Part shown: positions 22,960-33,031 of the stretch, in pieces | How positions within the stretch are numbered: position 1 is the first letter of the stretch | Layout: the number at the start of each line of letters is the position of its first letter | Source: Erodium maritimum | Taxonomy: Eukaryota > Streptophyta > Magnoliopsida > Geraniales > Geraniaceae | Assembly: GCA_963921825.1 (NCBI GenBank) | Contig: OY997592.1 | Coordinates: 62,392,336-62,456,335 of the forward strand | Length of the DNA stretch: 64,000 bases | Direction of reading: 5' to 3' | Translations under genes and position numbers: made by a program | The notes under the pieces: model-generated | The model's database searches: none | What the model saw: the letters and a program-made list of their open reading frames with translations, nothing else | Told to the model about the DNA's origin: nothing

Positions 22960-24501
22960 GTAGAAACAATATTGACTGGTAGAGAAAACTTAGCTCAAAT
23001 ATCGTTGGATTCAGTCTCAGAGACATCTTGATTCACCTCCTCCCCAACATCTTGTCCAACCAGTAAATCCTGGAGCAGATCTTCAAGCATTTTCTTCTGA
23101 TCACGAATGGTTGCAATTTGATTGTCCATGAAATTTATCGAGGCACGGACCGTCTCGATGATTTCTCCTTGATGTCCTGGAGCTCCAAAGCCACTACCAC
23201 CCTAAGAGATCTTGAAAGATTTCCGGACATTCCCACGGACATGAGAGTCTTTAAAGTGTTTCTTGCTAAATGTGAGCAGAGCTGGTTTCTTTCCTTTAAC
23301 ATCATAGTCCCTCAAAAGTTTGGGATATTGACTCAATATTAGCCTAGAGATTAGAGAGGGAAAGCCAATATGTAGTTTGGTACCGAAGGATTTAACATGG
23401 CGACTAAAATGCTCAATGACAAATGCACCAAAATTTAAATGTGCGGACGTACCTATTGCATAGATGATGCATGCCAGTTCGGGGTAATGCTGGATCCATG
23501 TGAGGAAGGTGCCCAGTTTGCCAATCCAATACGAAAGAGGACGGAGTAGAAAGGTGTAAGCTCTGAAGAGTACAACTTCCCTTCGGCATGCCAAAGCTCG
23601 GCACCACTTCTTCAATCTCTTCATCCTTAGAGGAAGACTCATCAACAAGACACAATATTGGTTTGATATCTTTCTTAAGACCGGAAGTGCTCAGGGCTTT
23701 CTTTTTCAAACTATTAATGGGAGTAGCGTCTTCTTCTTCTTCTTCTTTCAAAAATAGTGATTTAAGTCTCTTGAACTCTCTTCTAGCAACAGGAGCATGA
23801 CCCTTTCCCTTTATCTTTCTTTCCTTCTTCTCAACAACCTTGAGGTCTATAGGATCGACTTCTTCTTCAACTTGTACATCAGCCTCCTTTTGGTTGTCAA
23901 ACATGTCTTTGTAAATTTCACGAGCATGAACTAAGACTTCTATCCCAACTTCGAGACTAACATCTTTCTCAACATCTTTGAGAACTTCTTCTATTATATC
24001 AGACATGGAATTCTCTACCCTAGATTTAGATCGGACCTCTTTCTCATCTTCTTTGAGGATTTCAGCAAAAGTTTCTAATACATTATCCTTATCAACTACC
24101 TTAGTTTTATCTTTATCTTTATACCGAGAGTAAGTAAGCACAACTTTCTCAACATGGGCATTTGAAGGAATAACAAAGACATCACTAGGGTTATTGTTTT
24201 TGCTTGAAACTATCTCAGACTCCTTCTGATTCGATTGATCTTTACTAGCCTCATCCACAACTACTTGTTCTCGGGAGGATTTAGGATTACCTTTCACCAT
24301 GTCCGCCGTTCGAGCAGAGAGAAGTTTTTCTGAAAGGGCTTCAGCACCCTTAGGGTTTTGGTTACCTTCTTGATTTGATACAGATTGCTCTTGTAGGACA
24401 TTCTTCCCCAATTTAGCCTCTGATTTGGACTTGATGATCATTTGCCGAGCTTGAAACTTCAGGGAAAGCTTTCTTATTTTCATCTTCGTTGAGTCCTTCA
24501 T
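22960..24501 (-). pseudogene. Sirevirus-type env-like accessory reading frame, frameshifted
   Basis: A 362-codon frame starts at 24501 (minus), rich in Lys/Glu/Asp with coiled-coil-like stretches (residues about 130-300). It leaves its frame near 23600. The following conserved block is read in another frame (23648-23202) and includes YTFLLRPLSYWIGKLGTFLTW and ARHVKSFGTKL-like stretches. I recognise this as the env-like ORF found downstream of pol in some Sirevirus (Ty1/copia) elements; its function is unknown and a true envelope role is unproven. It lies between the RNase H relic and the polypurine tract, as expected for that order. The shift and later stops make it dead. Confidence 0.65.
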
Positions 24502-24839
24502 GATTCAAATGAGAGAGACGGAGAACATAAGAGAATTTCCTTCTTCTTTAAGGATTTGTGGGGCTGAGACAAGGTTAAAGCCCTAATCTCTTGAAAGTAA
24601 AGAAGGAGTTTGAGAGACTTCAGAGAGAACTTTCCTTTTGTCTAACTTCCTAAAACTGTTCCACTTCTTACCCCTTTTTTAGAATCATGAATGCAAAACA
24701 TCTTCCACTAACACTAGATTTCAGGCACAGAACACCGACACTTGGCTCTAGATTTTCAACCAACTCGTACACATGTACTGACAAGGAATTAAAAGAGAAA
24801 CTAATTTAATGCAAACCATATACCTCCCTTATCAGACCC

Positions 24840-25345
24840 AACCATCTTAATGTTGGTGCGAAGTCCTAAAGCATACCTCAACTTTTCAAAATGTGCGACA
24901 TCAAGTGCTTTTGTGAAGATGTCAGCCAATTGTCTTTCACTAGGAATATACTCGAGTTGGATTGTCTTGTTCTCCACTAAATCCCTATAAAATGATGTTT
25001 GATGTCAATGTGCTTTGTCTAACTGTATTGAACTAGGTTCTTCGAGATGTTTATAGCACTGACATTGTCACAAGGTAATGTCATAACATCCCGGCAGACA
25101 TCATACTCAGCCAACATTTGTTTCATCTATAACAACGAGTACAACTACTTCCTACAATAATATATTTGATGCAACAGTCGAAAGAGCAATGCAGTTTTTC
25201 TTTGTACTAAACCAAGAAATTAAGTTGTTAGCAAGATAAAAACATCCACCAGAGGTGCTTCTTTTATCAGTAACGCTTCCATCCCAATCAATATCACAAT
25301 ATCCAATCAATATATATGAGGTACCAAAAATATACCATACCAATG
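24840..25345 (-). pseudogene. Ty1/copia pol remnant (RNase H end)
   Basis: Minus-strand translation contains ILIGYCDIDWDGSVTDKRST and SGGCFYLANNLISWFS (RNase HI region of copia pol). Further left come the usual copia C-terminal motifs (a KHIDIKHHF-like and an LADIFTKAL-like stretch), partly in other frames. Homology stops near 25345, so the integrase, reverse transcriptase, gag and 5' LTR are missing. Frameshifts break the domain. Confidence 0.8.
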
Positions 25346-25727
25346 AGGACAATTTGGTCGATCGGGTGTTGAAGGAGAGAAAATATGTAGGGGCGTCCTT
25401 CTTCAAGGCTAAATAAGGTGCTAACCTCAGCGTCACATAGAGAAGTATTCTTGAGGCCCATGACTGATCAGGTATGGTAAAAGGCCTCTAGTGGGTCCAA
25501 GAGACCAGAACTTGATTACCGAGGGACCTATCTCTAGGAGAACGAACCGTTGATCCATATGGTCTCTCAATATATTGTGGGACGGTCTTTGATCTCTTTG
25601 ATGGTGTCAGGTACTCAGGCCTACGATATGGAGGTCCTCTAAAACATTTTTGCACCATGGGATCAAGAGGAGATCATAATGGTGGAGATATCCCTTTCGG
25701 TACGGCGTGTCCAGTGGTATTGGGAGA
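25346..25727. other. Unassigned sequence, target of solo LTR no. 4 (left part)
   Basis: Continues after 28303. No domain was recognised in either half on either strand, although the minus strand is partly open across both halves. Confidence 0.4.
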
Positions 25728-25732
25728 CGAAT

Positions 25733-28298
25733 TGTAATACCCCACTCTTTCAAAAGGGTAACTTTTTGGAAAATCGAAACATTAAGGTTTGTTTTTGCAA
25801 CAATTGGAAGTTGAGAAGAAAAATAAAAAAAAATAAAAAGGGAAAGAAGTTAGTTGGACTGAAGAGGAGACTGGGCCAGGCTGGGCCAAATCTGAGACAC
25901 GCCGGCCCAGTTCGCTGAGGTGCGAGGCCCGGACCAAAGAGCCGGTTTATAAGGACAAACCCTAACTGAGGGAGGGTACTGTTCATCTCCCCTGACCCTC
26001 GTCTCTCCCTCTCTGCGTTACTAGATCCGGACCGCCGTACTCCCTCCTCCGGCCGGTCACGTCCGTCAAACCCTTCACCACCTCCCTCTTCTCCTTCTGC
26101 TTTCGTCGCGGCAAAGCCCAAACCAGAGAAACCCTTCACTCGTTCTTCTTCTCCGTCGAACCAAACGAAGCAGCGCCGTCGATGGAGATTTTGAGCTCGC
26201 TGTGAGCATTAGAGACGGTGGGTGTCCGTCTCGACCCTCCTCACACCATCTCTCTTCCTCCCCGACCTCGCAACGACCGGATTCGTCCATTCCCGTGCTC
26301 GATTCGAGTGTTTTTCAGACGAAACCCTCACCGGCGAAGCTTGTTCTCCAGATCTGATAGAAGACGACGGGGGTCGCATCTCAGGCCTCGCCATCACAGT
26401 TACGACGTCACCAGCAACACTACGCCCCTCACCGCATTGTTTCCTCTCGATCCCGAGCGTATCCGACGCTGTGGTCGGTGGCCGGAGCACCGTTGCTCGC
26501 CGGAGACGTCACCGGAGCCAGGGCACCCGAGCTGGACTCGAACAGACTTTGGGCCAGAAAGCATCGGGCCGGGCAGATGGTCTGGGCCGTGAACAGGTCA
26601 GGATGGACCTGACTAAACTCGGGCCTTGGGCCAGGTGGTTTGGACCAGCACCGAAGGTTGGGCCAGGCCCAGAACCGAGCAGTCTGGATCGGATCAGGTA
26701 TGGATCCGGGTTGGGCGTGGATCCGAGTCGGATCCGGGTCAAATCTGATTTAAAGAAAAACCATTTTAAAATCAGTTTAATTAAATGACTAATTAATCTA
26801 TTTTTGGACAATTAAAGGACGAATTGGAACTATTACCGGTTTTGACTGGGCTTTTCTTTGTCAAACCTAGACGGGACTTTGCCCGAGAGCGAAGAACTTG
26901 GACCCGGGCTAGAGAAACGAAGATCACGCCGGAACCCGTATGAGGAACGAACTTGTTACTACCGAGTTCGACAACAGAGTTTTAGAGGAAGACCTCGAGG
27001 TAGGGAAAGTCTTAACTTCTCGTTTAAATGCTTAGTATGCATGTTAGGCTAATAAAATTGGAAAGGTCCTAGAAATGCCTATGGGATGCGAATAACTAGA
27101 ATAATTGTCTTTCGATTTCTAATAACCGGAAGTGTCTAGTGGTGAATGAATAGGATGCCAATCACTAGTGTAATTCGCTTTCAATACTTGGGAATTGTTT
27201 GTCTGGTAGAGGATCCTTGGCAAAGCCCTCGGATTAGTTGCGTGTTAGGATCACATGCTCGGTTGTTGGTTGCTTAGTGGATAGGCTAAAGAGTCTAACG
27301 GAACTAGTTGAATTGCATATGTGAATGCTCGATTAAAGGTTTTTACGATTGGTTGATTAAACTCTCGCTTGACTGTTGATTGTGTTTGAATGATTACTTG
27401 TATTCCTTAAGTGGTTGCTTGGAGCATCGAGTATGACTGGTTGTACCAAGCGGTGCAATCAGGTGATCGATGCCCCGTTGGTTCGAGACTGGTAAGTGAA
27501 CGGTAAGTTGGGATTGTGTGATTGGTGTGCTATGATTATGTGATTCGTGTACTGTATGTTGTGGTGAATTGGTGATGTGTGAGCTATGTGTGGCAATGAA
27601 TTGGTGGTTGTTGGGATTGGATGATTTCGCGTTTCGGTTGAGTGCGTTATTCAATTATTAACTGATTATTATTAAATTGTTCAAGTGTATGCTTCCTATG
27701 GGAGTAATACCTTGGTTCCCGAGGACATAGAATCCTTTAGAGACGTTTCTGAGAATCCCGATGTTAAGCGCCCCGAAGGGTTGTTTCCGGTCGCCTCAAT
27801 GTTATGCGTCTCCTCTGGATTTGAGGGAGAATCCGAGAGGACACATCATATGTGGATCGGAGGGTGGAGACTTCATGTGCCACGGCATTGGCTGGTTTAC
27901 CTATTACCCGTGTTTGTTAAGATATATCTGTTGACTTTGCTGTTGACTTTATTGAGTTTAAGGTCCACCTTGTTATGTGTTTTCCCTACTGAGCGCAAGC
28001 TCACCCCTATGAGTTTATTGTTGTGTTTACAGGCTTGATTGAGGAGTAGAAGCTTGGGAGCTTCTCGGTGTGGGTGCATTGTAGAGACTTCGTTCTTATC
28101 ACTTTTCTGTTTTGAACAAACCTTGTGGAGGATTATTATTATACCCCTGGAGGGTTATTTGTGTTTTAAACTGAGTTTTGTGGATTTGAGTTTCTTATTG
28201 GAGATTTTCAGGGACTAAATGTTGAATTATTGCCTTTTTAATCATTTATTACTAGTCATGCCTCGAGTCCGGGCAAGAACCGGATTTGGGGTGTGACA
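25733..28298 (+). mobile_element. Solo LTR no. 4, 2566 bp, TSD CGAAT
   Basis: Starts TGTAATACCCC and ends TTGGGGTGTGACA; the duplication CGAAT lies at 25728-25732 and 28299-28303. It has the GGGTCCGGGTC block (about 26560-26740) and a CT-rich promoter-like zone (25980-26260) with short Arg-rich frames. No internal genes. It is a separate subfamily from copies 1/2 and 3/5, judged by its first 100 bp. Confidence 0.92.
27990..28003 (+). other. Conserved LTR hairpin TGAGC-GCAA-GCTCA
   Basis: The common stem with a GCAA loop (GNRA type), followed by CCCCT and GTTTACAGG about 25 nt later. Confidence 0.7.
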
Positions 28299-28303
28299 CG
28301 AAT

Positions 28304-28680
28304 CATAAAGGGACCTATTCGTCTAAAGTAGGGTACCGACTCCTCCAACTCCATCATGGTCGGTAGACACAACAATATGGTGTCCTTCACTGGACCTCTC
28401 TTTGGGACATTCCTATAGTTCTGTAAGTTTACACGTTCCTCTAGAACATCCATTCGCAATGTCTCCAGGCAGCTATGAAACTCTCTAAACAGTGGGTGGT
28501 TATCCCCTAGATTTCCCCATATGCCACCATGCACCAAAGTCCGCAAATCACTTGTTTCCTCACTATGGTAATCTCAAAACAAGTTGGTTGGAGACAAGTC
28601 GTACCGATTAGTGCTTGGGTCCCGATAATAGAAAAAAAGAGACAATCCTCAATTGGACACTATCTCAGGCTACTCGGCAT
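28304..28680. other. Unassigned sequence, right part of the solo LTR no. 4 target
   Basis: Minus-strand frame of about 80 codons without a recognisable domain. Probably repeat-derived. Confidence 0.4.
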
Positions 28681-28689
28681 CACGGTGAC

Positions 28690-29160
28690 CGGGGTGGGAC
28701 TTGGTGCCTCTGTCACCGTAGATGACTTGTGGTCCCCCCCCCCCCGGCGAAGGCATGCTTTTCGTTAATACTGACGGGGTAGTCTCTATGGATGCTAACG
28801 AGACTACTTTAGGCTTCATGTGCCGAGACGAGATGAGAGGAGTAACGGCTGTCAAGAATGGGATCATTCAAGGAGCGCACAACCAAACTATGTTGAGGAA
28901 GTGGGCTTATGTGTCAGTCTCTGATGGGTTTGAGATCAATGCTGCTCCAGAGTTACCATGTGGCATCCAGGTGGTCGTTTGACAATTCCAATCTGAGGTT
29001 ATTTGGGGAAGTCTTGACTGATGTGTTTTGATATTATATTTGTTCATAAAGTTACAGAACTCGAACTTGTTAAGCGTTCAACAAACAAGGCGTCCCATTA
29101 ATTGACTAGTGAAACTTGTTTTTGAAATATTCACTCGTGGTCGGGGGCCCACCCTGCTAA
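28690..29160 (+). pseudogene. RNase H (RVT_3-type) fragment from a plant LINE
   Basis: Plus-strand translation PPPPGEGMLFVNTDGVVSMD, then LGFMCRDEMRGVTAVKNG, fits the start of a plant RNase H domain (W-x-PPP-x-G-x-x-K-x-N-x-DGA, then a second strand with a CRDxxG-like turn). Later stretches (about 29060-29160) resemble the C-terminal end, read with stops and shifts. It follows a 12-C tract at about 28734-28745. No reverse transcriptase is found next to it. An isolated copy of a plant RVT_3 pseudogene would look the same. Confidence 0.6.
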
Positions 29161-29286
29161 CGCACTTTAATGTATTATTTTTATCCAATTTACAAAAATA
29201 GCTTAGCTTCCTTTTAAAATAAAGAAAAGCCAACGCTAAAAAAGCTTAGTTTGATTATCAAGAAGCAATGATGATAAAGGAAAATT

Positions 29287-29362
29287 AATTGAGCCCGCAA
29301 CACTTACAAAGGAATCAGGAATTGAATTGAGCCCGCAACACTTACAAAGGAATCAGGAATTC
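29287..29362 (+). repeat. Perfect 38-bp tandem duplication
   Basis: AATTGAGCCCGCAACACTTA and the following 18 bases occur twice head to tail (29287-29324, 29325-29362), with the last base differing. It lies about 210 bp upstream of the glucanase ATG, so it may be in its promoter. No function is implied. Confidence 0.9.
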
Positions 29363-29569
29363 ATTTTTGGCATCATTGAATTGAAATAAATAACATGAAC
29401 ATAGTAAGAGGAAAGTCCTGTCATGTCAAACAAAGCAAAGGGAAATATGTACGTAACATGGAAACTCAAACAAGACAGAGAATAAGGTAAGTAATATATT
29501 CTAACCTCTCTGTTTTTCCTATAAATTAGCCTAATTATTTTGGTAGATGGCACAACACTGGTTTGCTTG

Positions 29570-31019
29570 ATGACTATGGAGGGGATGACGGCGATTTTTG
29601 TGGCTATGATGCTCGCAGCCACAATTCAGATGGCTCCTTGCACAGGTATGCCCCTTTGTCCTAAATTTTAATGTACCTCAAAACCATGTTCAACTCATGT
29701 TGGAACCTTGTAACACAAAAACAACTTGCAATCCAATAAATAATATAGGAATCAGAACTTATATTTGTTCATGTAATTCTAAGAGGTCTAGAGTAGACTT
29801 CACCCCTTTATTTATTCCCTTCTTATAGGAATAACTACAAAAACCGATTCATAATAATCATCGTTCCTCTCAAAAATTGACTCGTCATGATATTTGTTCT
29901 TAGTTACATACGTGTAGAAGGTCAAACCTTATATATTTATTTTTGAGGCAAAAAAATCTCTATCAAATTGGTGGTTATCTCACGTATGAACCCGTCTTTT
30001 CGATAGTTTTTTCGTTGGGTCTGGCCTTCTACTAGCTATCGCACGTGTTATTATTATGTTTGTGATTAATAAATGTATGTGTATAGGGTATCAAATCGGT
30101 GTGGAAGAAACGGTGACAATCTGCCAGTCCAGCACAAGTGGTAAGCTTGTACAAGCGATGTGGGATCGAGTCTATGAGACTCTTGGAGCCCTCCGCTGAA
30201 GTATCGGAAGCCCTAAGATCCTCCGGCCTCAAGGTCTCGCTCGGTGTCCGAAACGAAGACCTCCAAACCCTCTCAACCAGCACGGAAGCAGCTCAAGCTT
30301 GGGTCTCCTCCAACATCATCCCCTACAAGAACGACGTCGTATTCTCGTGGGTCACCCTCGGCAACGAGGTCATCCCCGGACCCCTAGCTCAATACGTTGC
30401 CCCCGCCATGACCAACATGCGCGCCGCTCTCGACTCGGCCGGCCTCGCCTCCACCAAGGTCACGACCGTCGTGGCCATGACCGTCCTCGGCGCCTCGTTC
30501 CCTCCCTCCACCGGAGCCTTCGGCACCGACTCGGTCCCGGCCATGACCGACATTGCCCGTTTCTTGAAAAGCACCGGATCGCCCCTCATGCTCAACGTGT
30601 ACCCTTACTTCGCATACTCCGCGAACGCGGCCGAGATTCCGTTGGACTACGCTATGTTCGACGGGAAGGCGGCGGTGGCGGACGGGGAGTTGAAGTATTT
30701 TAGCTTGTTCGACGCGATGGTGGACGGTGTTTACGCGGCGTTGGAGAAGGTCGGGGCGGCGGAGGTGGGGATCGTGGTGGGGGAGAGCGGGTGGCCGTAC
30801 GCGAGCAAGGAGAATGCGGAGTTGTATAACTCGAACATGTATGGTCGTTTGACGAGGTCGGCGAGTCCGGGGACTCCGAGGAGGCCTGATGCGTTTCTGG
30901 AGACCTTTGTGTTTGCCATGTTCAATGAAGACTTGAAGCCAGCGGGAGTGGAGCAGAACTTCGGACTCTTTTACCCTAATATGACTCCTGTGTATCAACC
31001 TTTTCTCTGTTGCTTGTAA
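29570..31019 (+). pseudogene. GH17 beta-1,3-glucanase, disabled near the mature N-terminus
   Basis: Family hydrolyses callose and fungal beta-1,3-glucans in the apoplast or vacuole. Exon 1 (29570-29645) encodes a 25-residue signal-like peptide ending in a phase-1 GT donor. Exon 2 starts at 30087 after AG and should read Y-Q-I-G-V-C-Y-G-R-N-G-D-N-L-P-S. Instead 7 nt are missing after ATCGGTGT (about 30102) and 1 nt after CTGCCA (about 30126), throwing the reading frame off. From 30138 the GH17 frame is intact to the TAA at 31017. It includes the acid/base Glu in VTLGNEV (codon at 30366), the nucleophile Glu in GESGWP (30783) and the end NFGLFYPNMTPVY. AATAAA follows at about 31092. The coding part is very GC-rich (30380-30800) compared with flanks. 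An assembly error could explain the 1-nt loss but less easily the 7-nt one. Probably a pseudogene. Confidence 0.85.
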
Positions 31020-31934
31020 CGGTTACTTTAGTTTAGTTATTATTAGCTAGTATTTCATGTATTGTCTGACTGAAACTTGTAAGTTTTCCTCAATAAATTC
31101 TGAGGTAAATTTAGCTTTTTTCATATATTGTTTACGGGATTGTGTTCTTTCTGTTTGTTCATAACACCGTATAATTTTGGACATGTGGGCATTATGGGAC
31201 TTGGTTCCCTTATATAGTTTATCGTAAGAACGATCGAAACTCTGTTTTTGGATATTTCTCATTTTAGTTTTTGTGTACACATTTGGTTGAGAAATATCAC
31301 TTTGATTCATTAAGTTTATGGGAAGCGTTAAAGAAGAGATGATGCATTTTGATAGTTGGAAGATAACTCTCGTTACTAAAAGGGATTATTGCCACTATTC
31401 GTGTATTATGTTTTCATGCTTTGGAAAAGAAGGAATATGGACCAAGTGGCAGAATGTTGGCATATTAAAATAATATGTCTTAGTAAAAGTCAATCATGTA
31501 TGAGACGTGATCATGATATAAGGTAGACCCCACACTTTTTCATATAGTTAGCTTTTAGAAGCTATTTCATGCATTGGTGGTCCAATATCTCTATCGGATT
31601 TGCATATCACATTTCATCATTTTGAGCTCTATGATAAATAGAGCTAGTGCACTATATAAAGATAGGTTTAGTCCCTAAACTCACACAACTAAATACTCTA
31701 CACTATCTATAAGTTCGTAGTGAACATTTTAGTTTCGGATGAGATACGCCATCGTAAGAAGAATTATGCAAGGGCTTAGAAGCACCAACACCCCCAAGAT
31801 ACCTCAAACTTTATGTCTATGACAGAATGTTAATCAATCTACATGTTTCCATACTTATCTGTTTAGTTTTGCTTTATTCGATTATTGAGAGCAGCATCTT
31901 TAGACTTTCACATAACATTTGTCAATAATTTGAA

Positions 31935-32409
31935 GGGATAATTGTCAAAACACACACTAAAGTTTCGTCCACAAATGAAATAGTGCACAACGTTTCGTCC
32001 ACGTTGTGTGGCTACCCTAAAGTTTCGTCCACAATATGAAATAGTGCACAACGTTTCGTCCACGCTGTGTGGCTACCCTAAAGTTTCGTCCACAAATGAA
32101 ATAGTGCACAACGTTTCGTCCACGTTGTGTGGCTACCCTAAAGTTTCGTCCACAATATGAAATAGTGCACAACGTTTCGTCCACGCTGTGTGGCTACCCT
32201 AAAGTTTCGTCCACAAATGAAATAGTGCACAACGTTTCGTCCACGTTGTGTGGCTACCCTAAAGTAATTTGCTGATTTAGGTTTCATAAGTAATTTTACT
32301 AACAAATGTTCGTGGACGAAACTTTAGGATAACCACACAACGTGGACGAAACATTGTGCACTATTTCATTTGTGGACGAAACTTTAGTGCATGTTTTGAC
32401 AATTATCCC
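31935..32409. mobile_element. Mutator-type MITE with internal ABABA repeats, 9-bp TSD
   Basis: Inverted ends GGGATAATTGTCAAAACA / TGTTTTGACAATTATCCC, extending inwards for about 100 bp as imperfect inverted repeats, and a 9-bp duplication TAATTTGAA at 31926-31934 and 32410-32418. Inside, a 60-bp unit (A) and a 61-bp variant (B, with CAATATG for CAAATG and CGCTGTG for CGTTGTG) alternate A-B-A-B-A from about 31966 to 32264. The right arm is an inverted single unit. No protein is encoded; the transposase would come from elsewhere. Confidence 0.88.
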
Positions 32410-32418
32410 TAATTTGAA

Positions 32419-33031
32419 TGACACCGTCAAAATGAAAATGATTTCAATCCACGTACTTCGTTCATCATAACATATGTCGGTAATTTGAATGGCACCATCA
32501 AAAGAAAGTATAACATAGCATCATACTTGCTCTATACTGGAGCAGGACAGTGAATTTTTATCTTGCTTCGCTAAGAGATAAGATCACCAGAAAAGAAGCA
32601 AATACTACAGGAAATGTAACTGGAAATACAATTATAATGGAATTTAAACCAAGAATAAAACTGCTTCTTTGATTTCTATTCTTTCCCTAAAATAACATAA
32701 GCTTCTTTTATCTAGAAAAGCAAACCCCTTTGAAAGAAAAAACAAAATGACTCAGGAGATTTTTATATGTCCACATCATCCTACCCCTCCAAGTCCAACC
32801 CACCTTCCTTTGAAACATAAAACAGACATACCCCAATTTTAAGGCAGGCTCTGACTGTGACTGAGGCAACAACAGTAAATTATTCCTCTGTTTGCAAACT
32901 GCAGAGTTCCTATAAAATTCCTATCATAAACCAACTCTTCAGCTTTTCTCTCTAGAGAAAATGTGCCACAAAGATAAGTATAAAATAATAATAATAATTG
33001 GTTCTTATTTCTGCAGACTTGAGAACCAGAG
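32419..33031. other. Intergenic and 3' flank of the vasculin-like gene
   Basis: Contains a diverged second copy of the MITE target context near 32466-32503 (CATAACATATGTCGGTAATTTGAATGGCACC). Otherwise no feature; the 3' UTR of the minus-strand gene ends somewhere here. Confidence 0.45.

Noticed and set aside
26222..26788. 188-codon frame in solo LTR no. 4
   Set aside because: Compositional artefact of the LTR; no domain.
30384..30998. 204-codon minus-strand frame and other frames over the glucanase
   Set aside because: Antisense shadow caused by the GC-rich GH17 exon.
31966..32264. Regular repeats resembling a CRISPR-like array
   Set aside because: Eukaryotic window; units are contiguous without unique spacers and lie inside a MITE.
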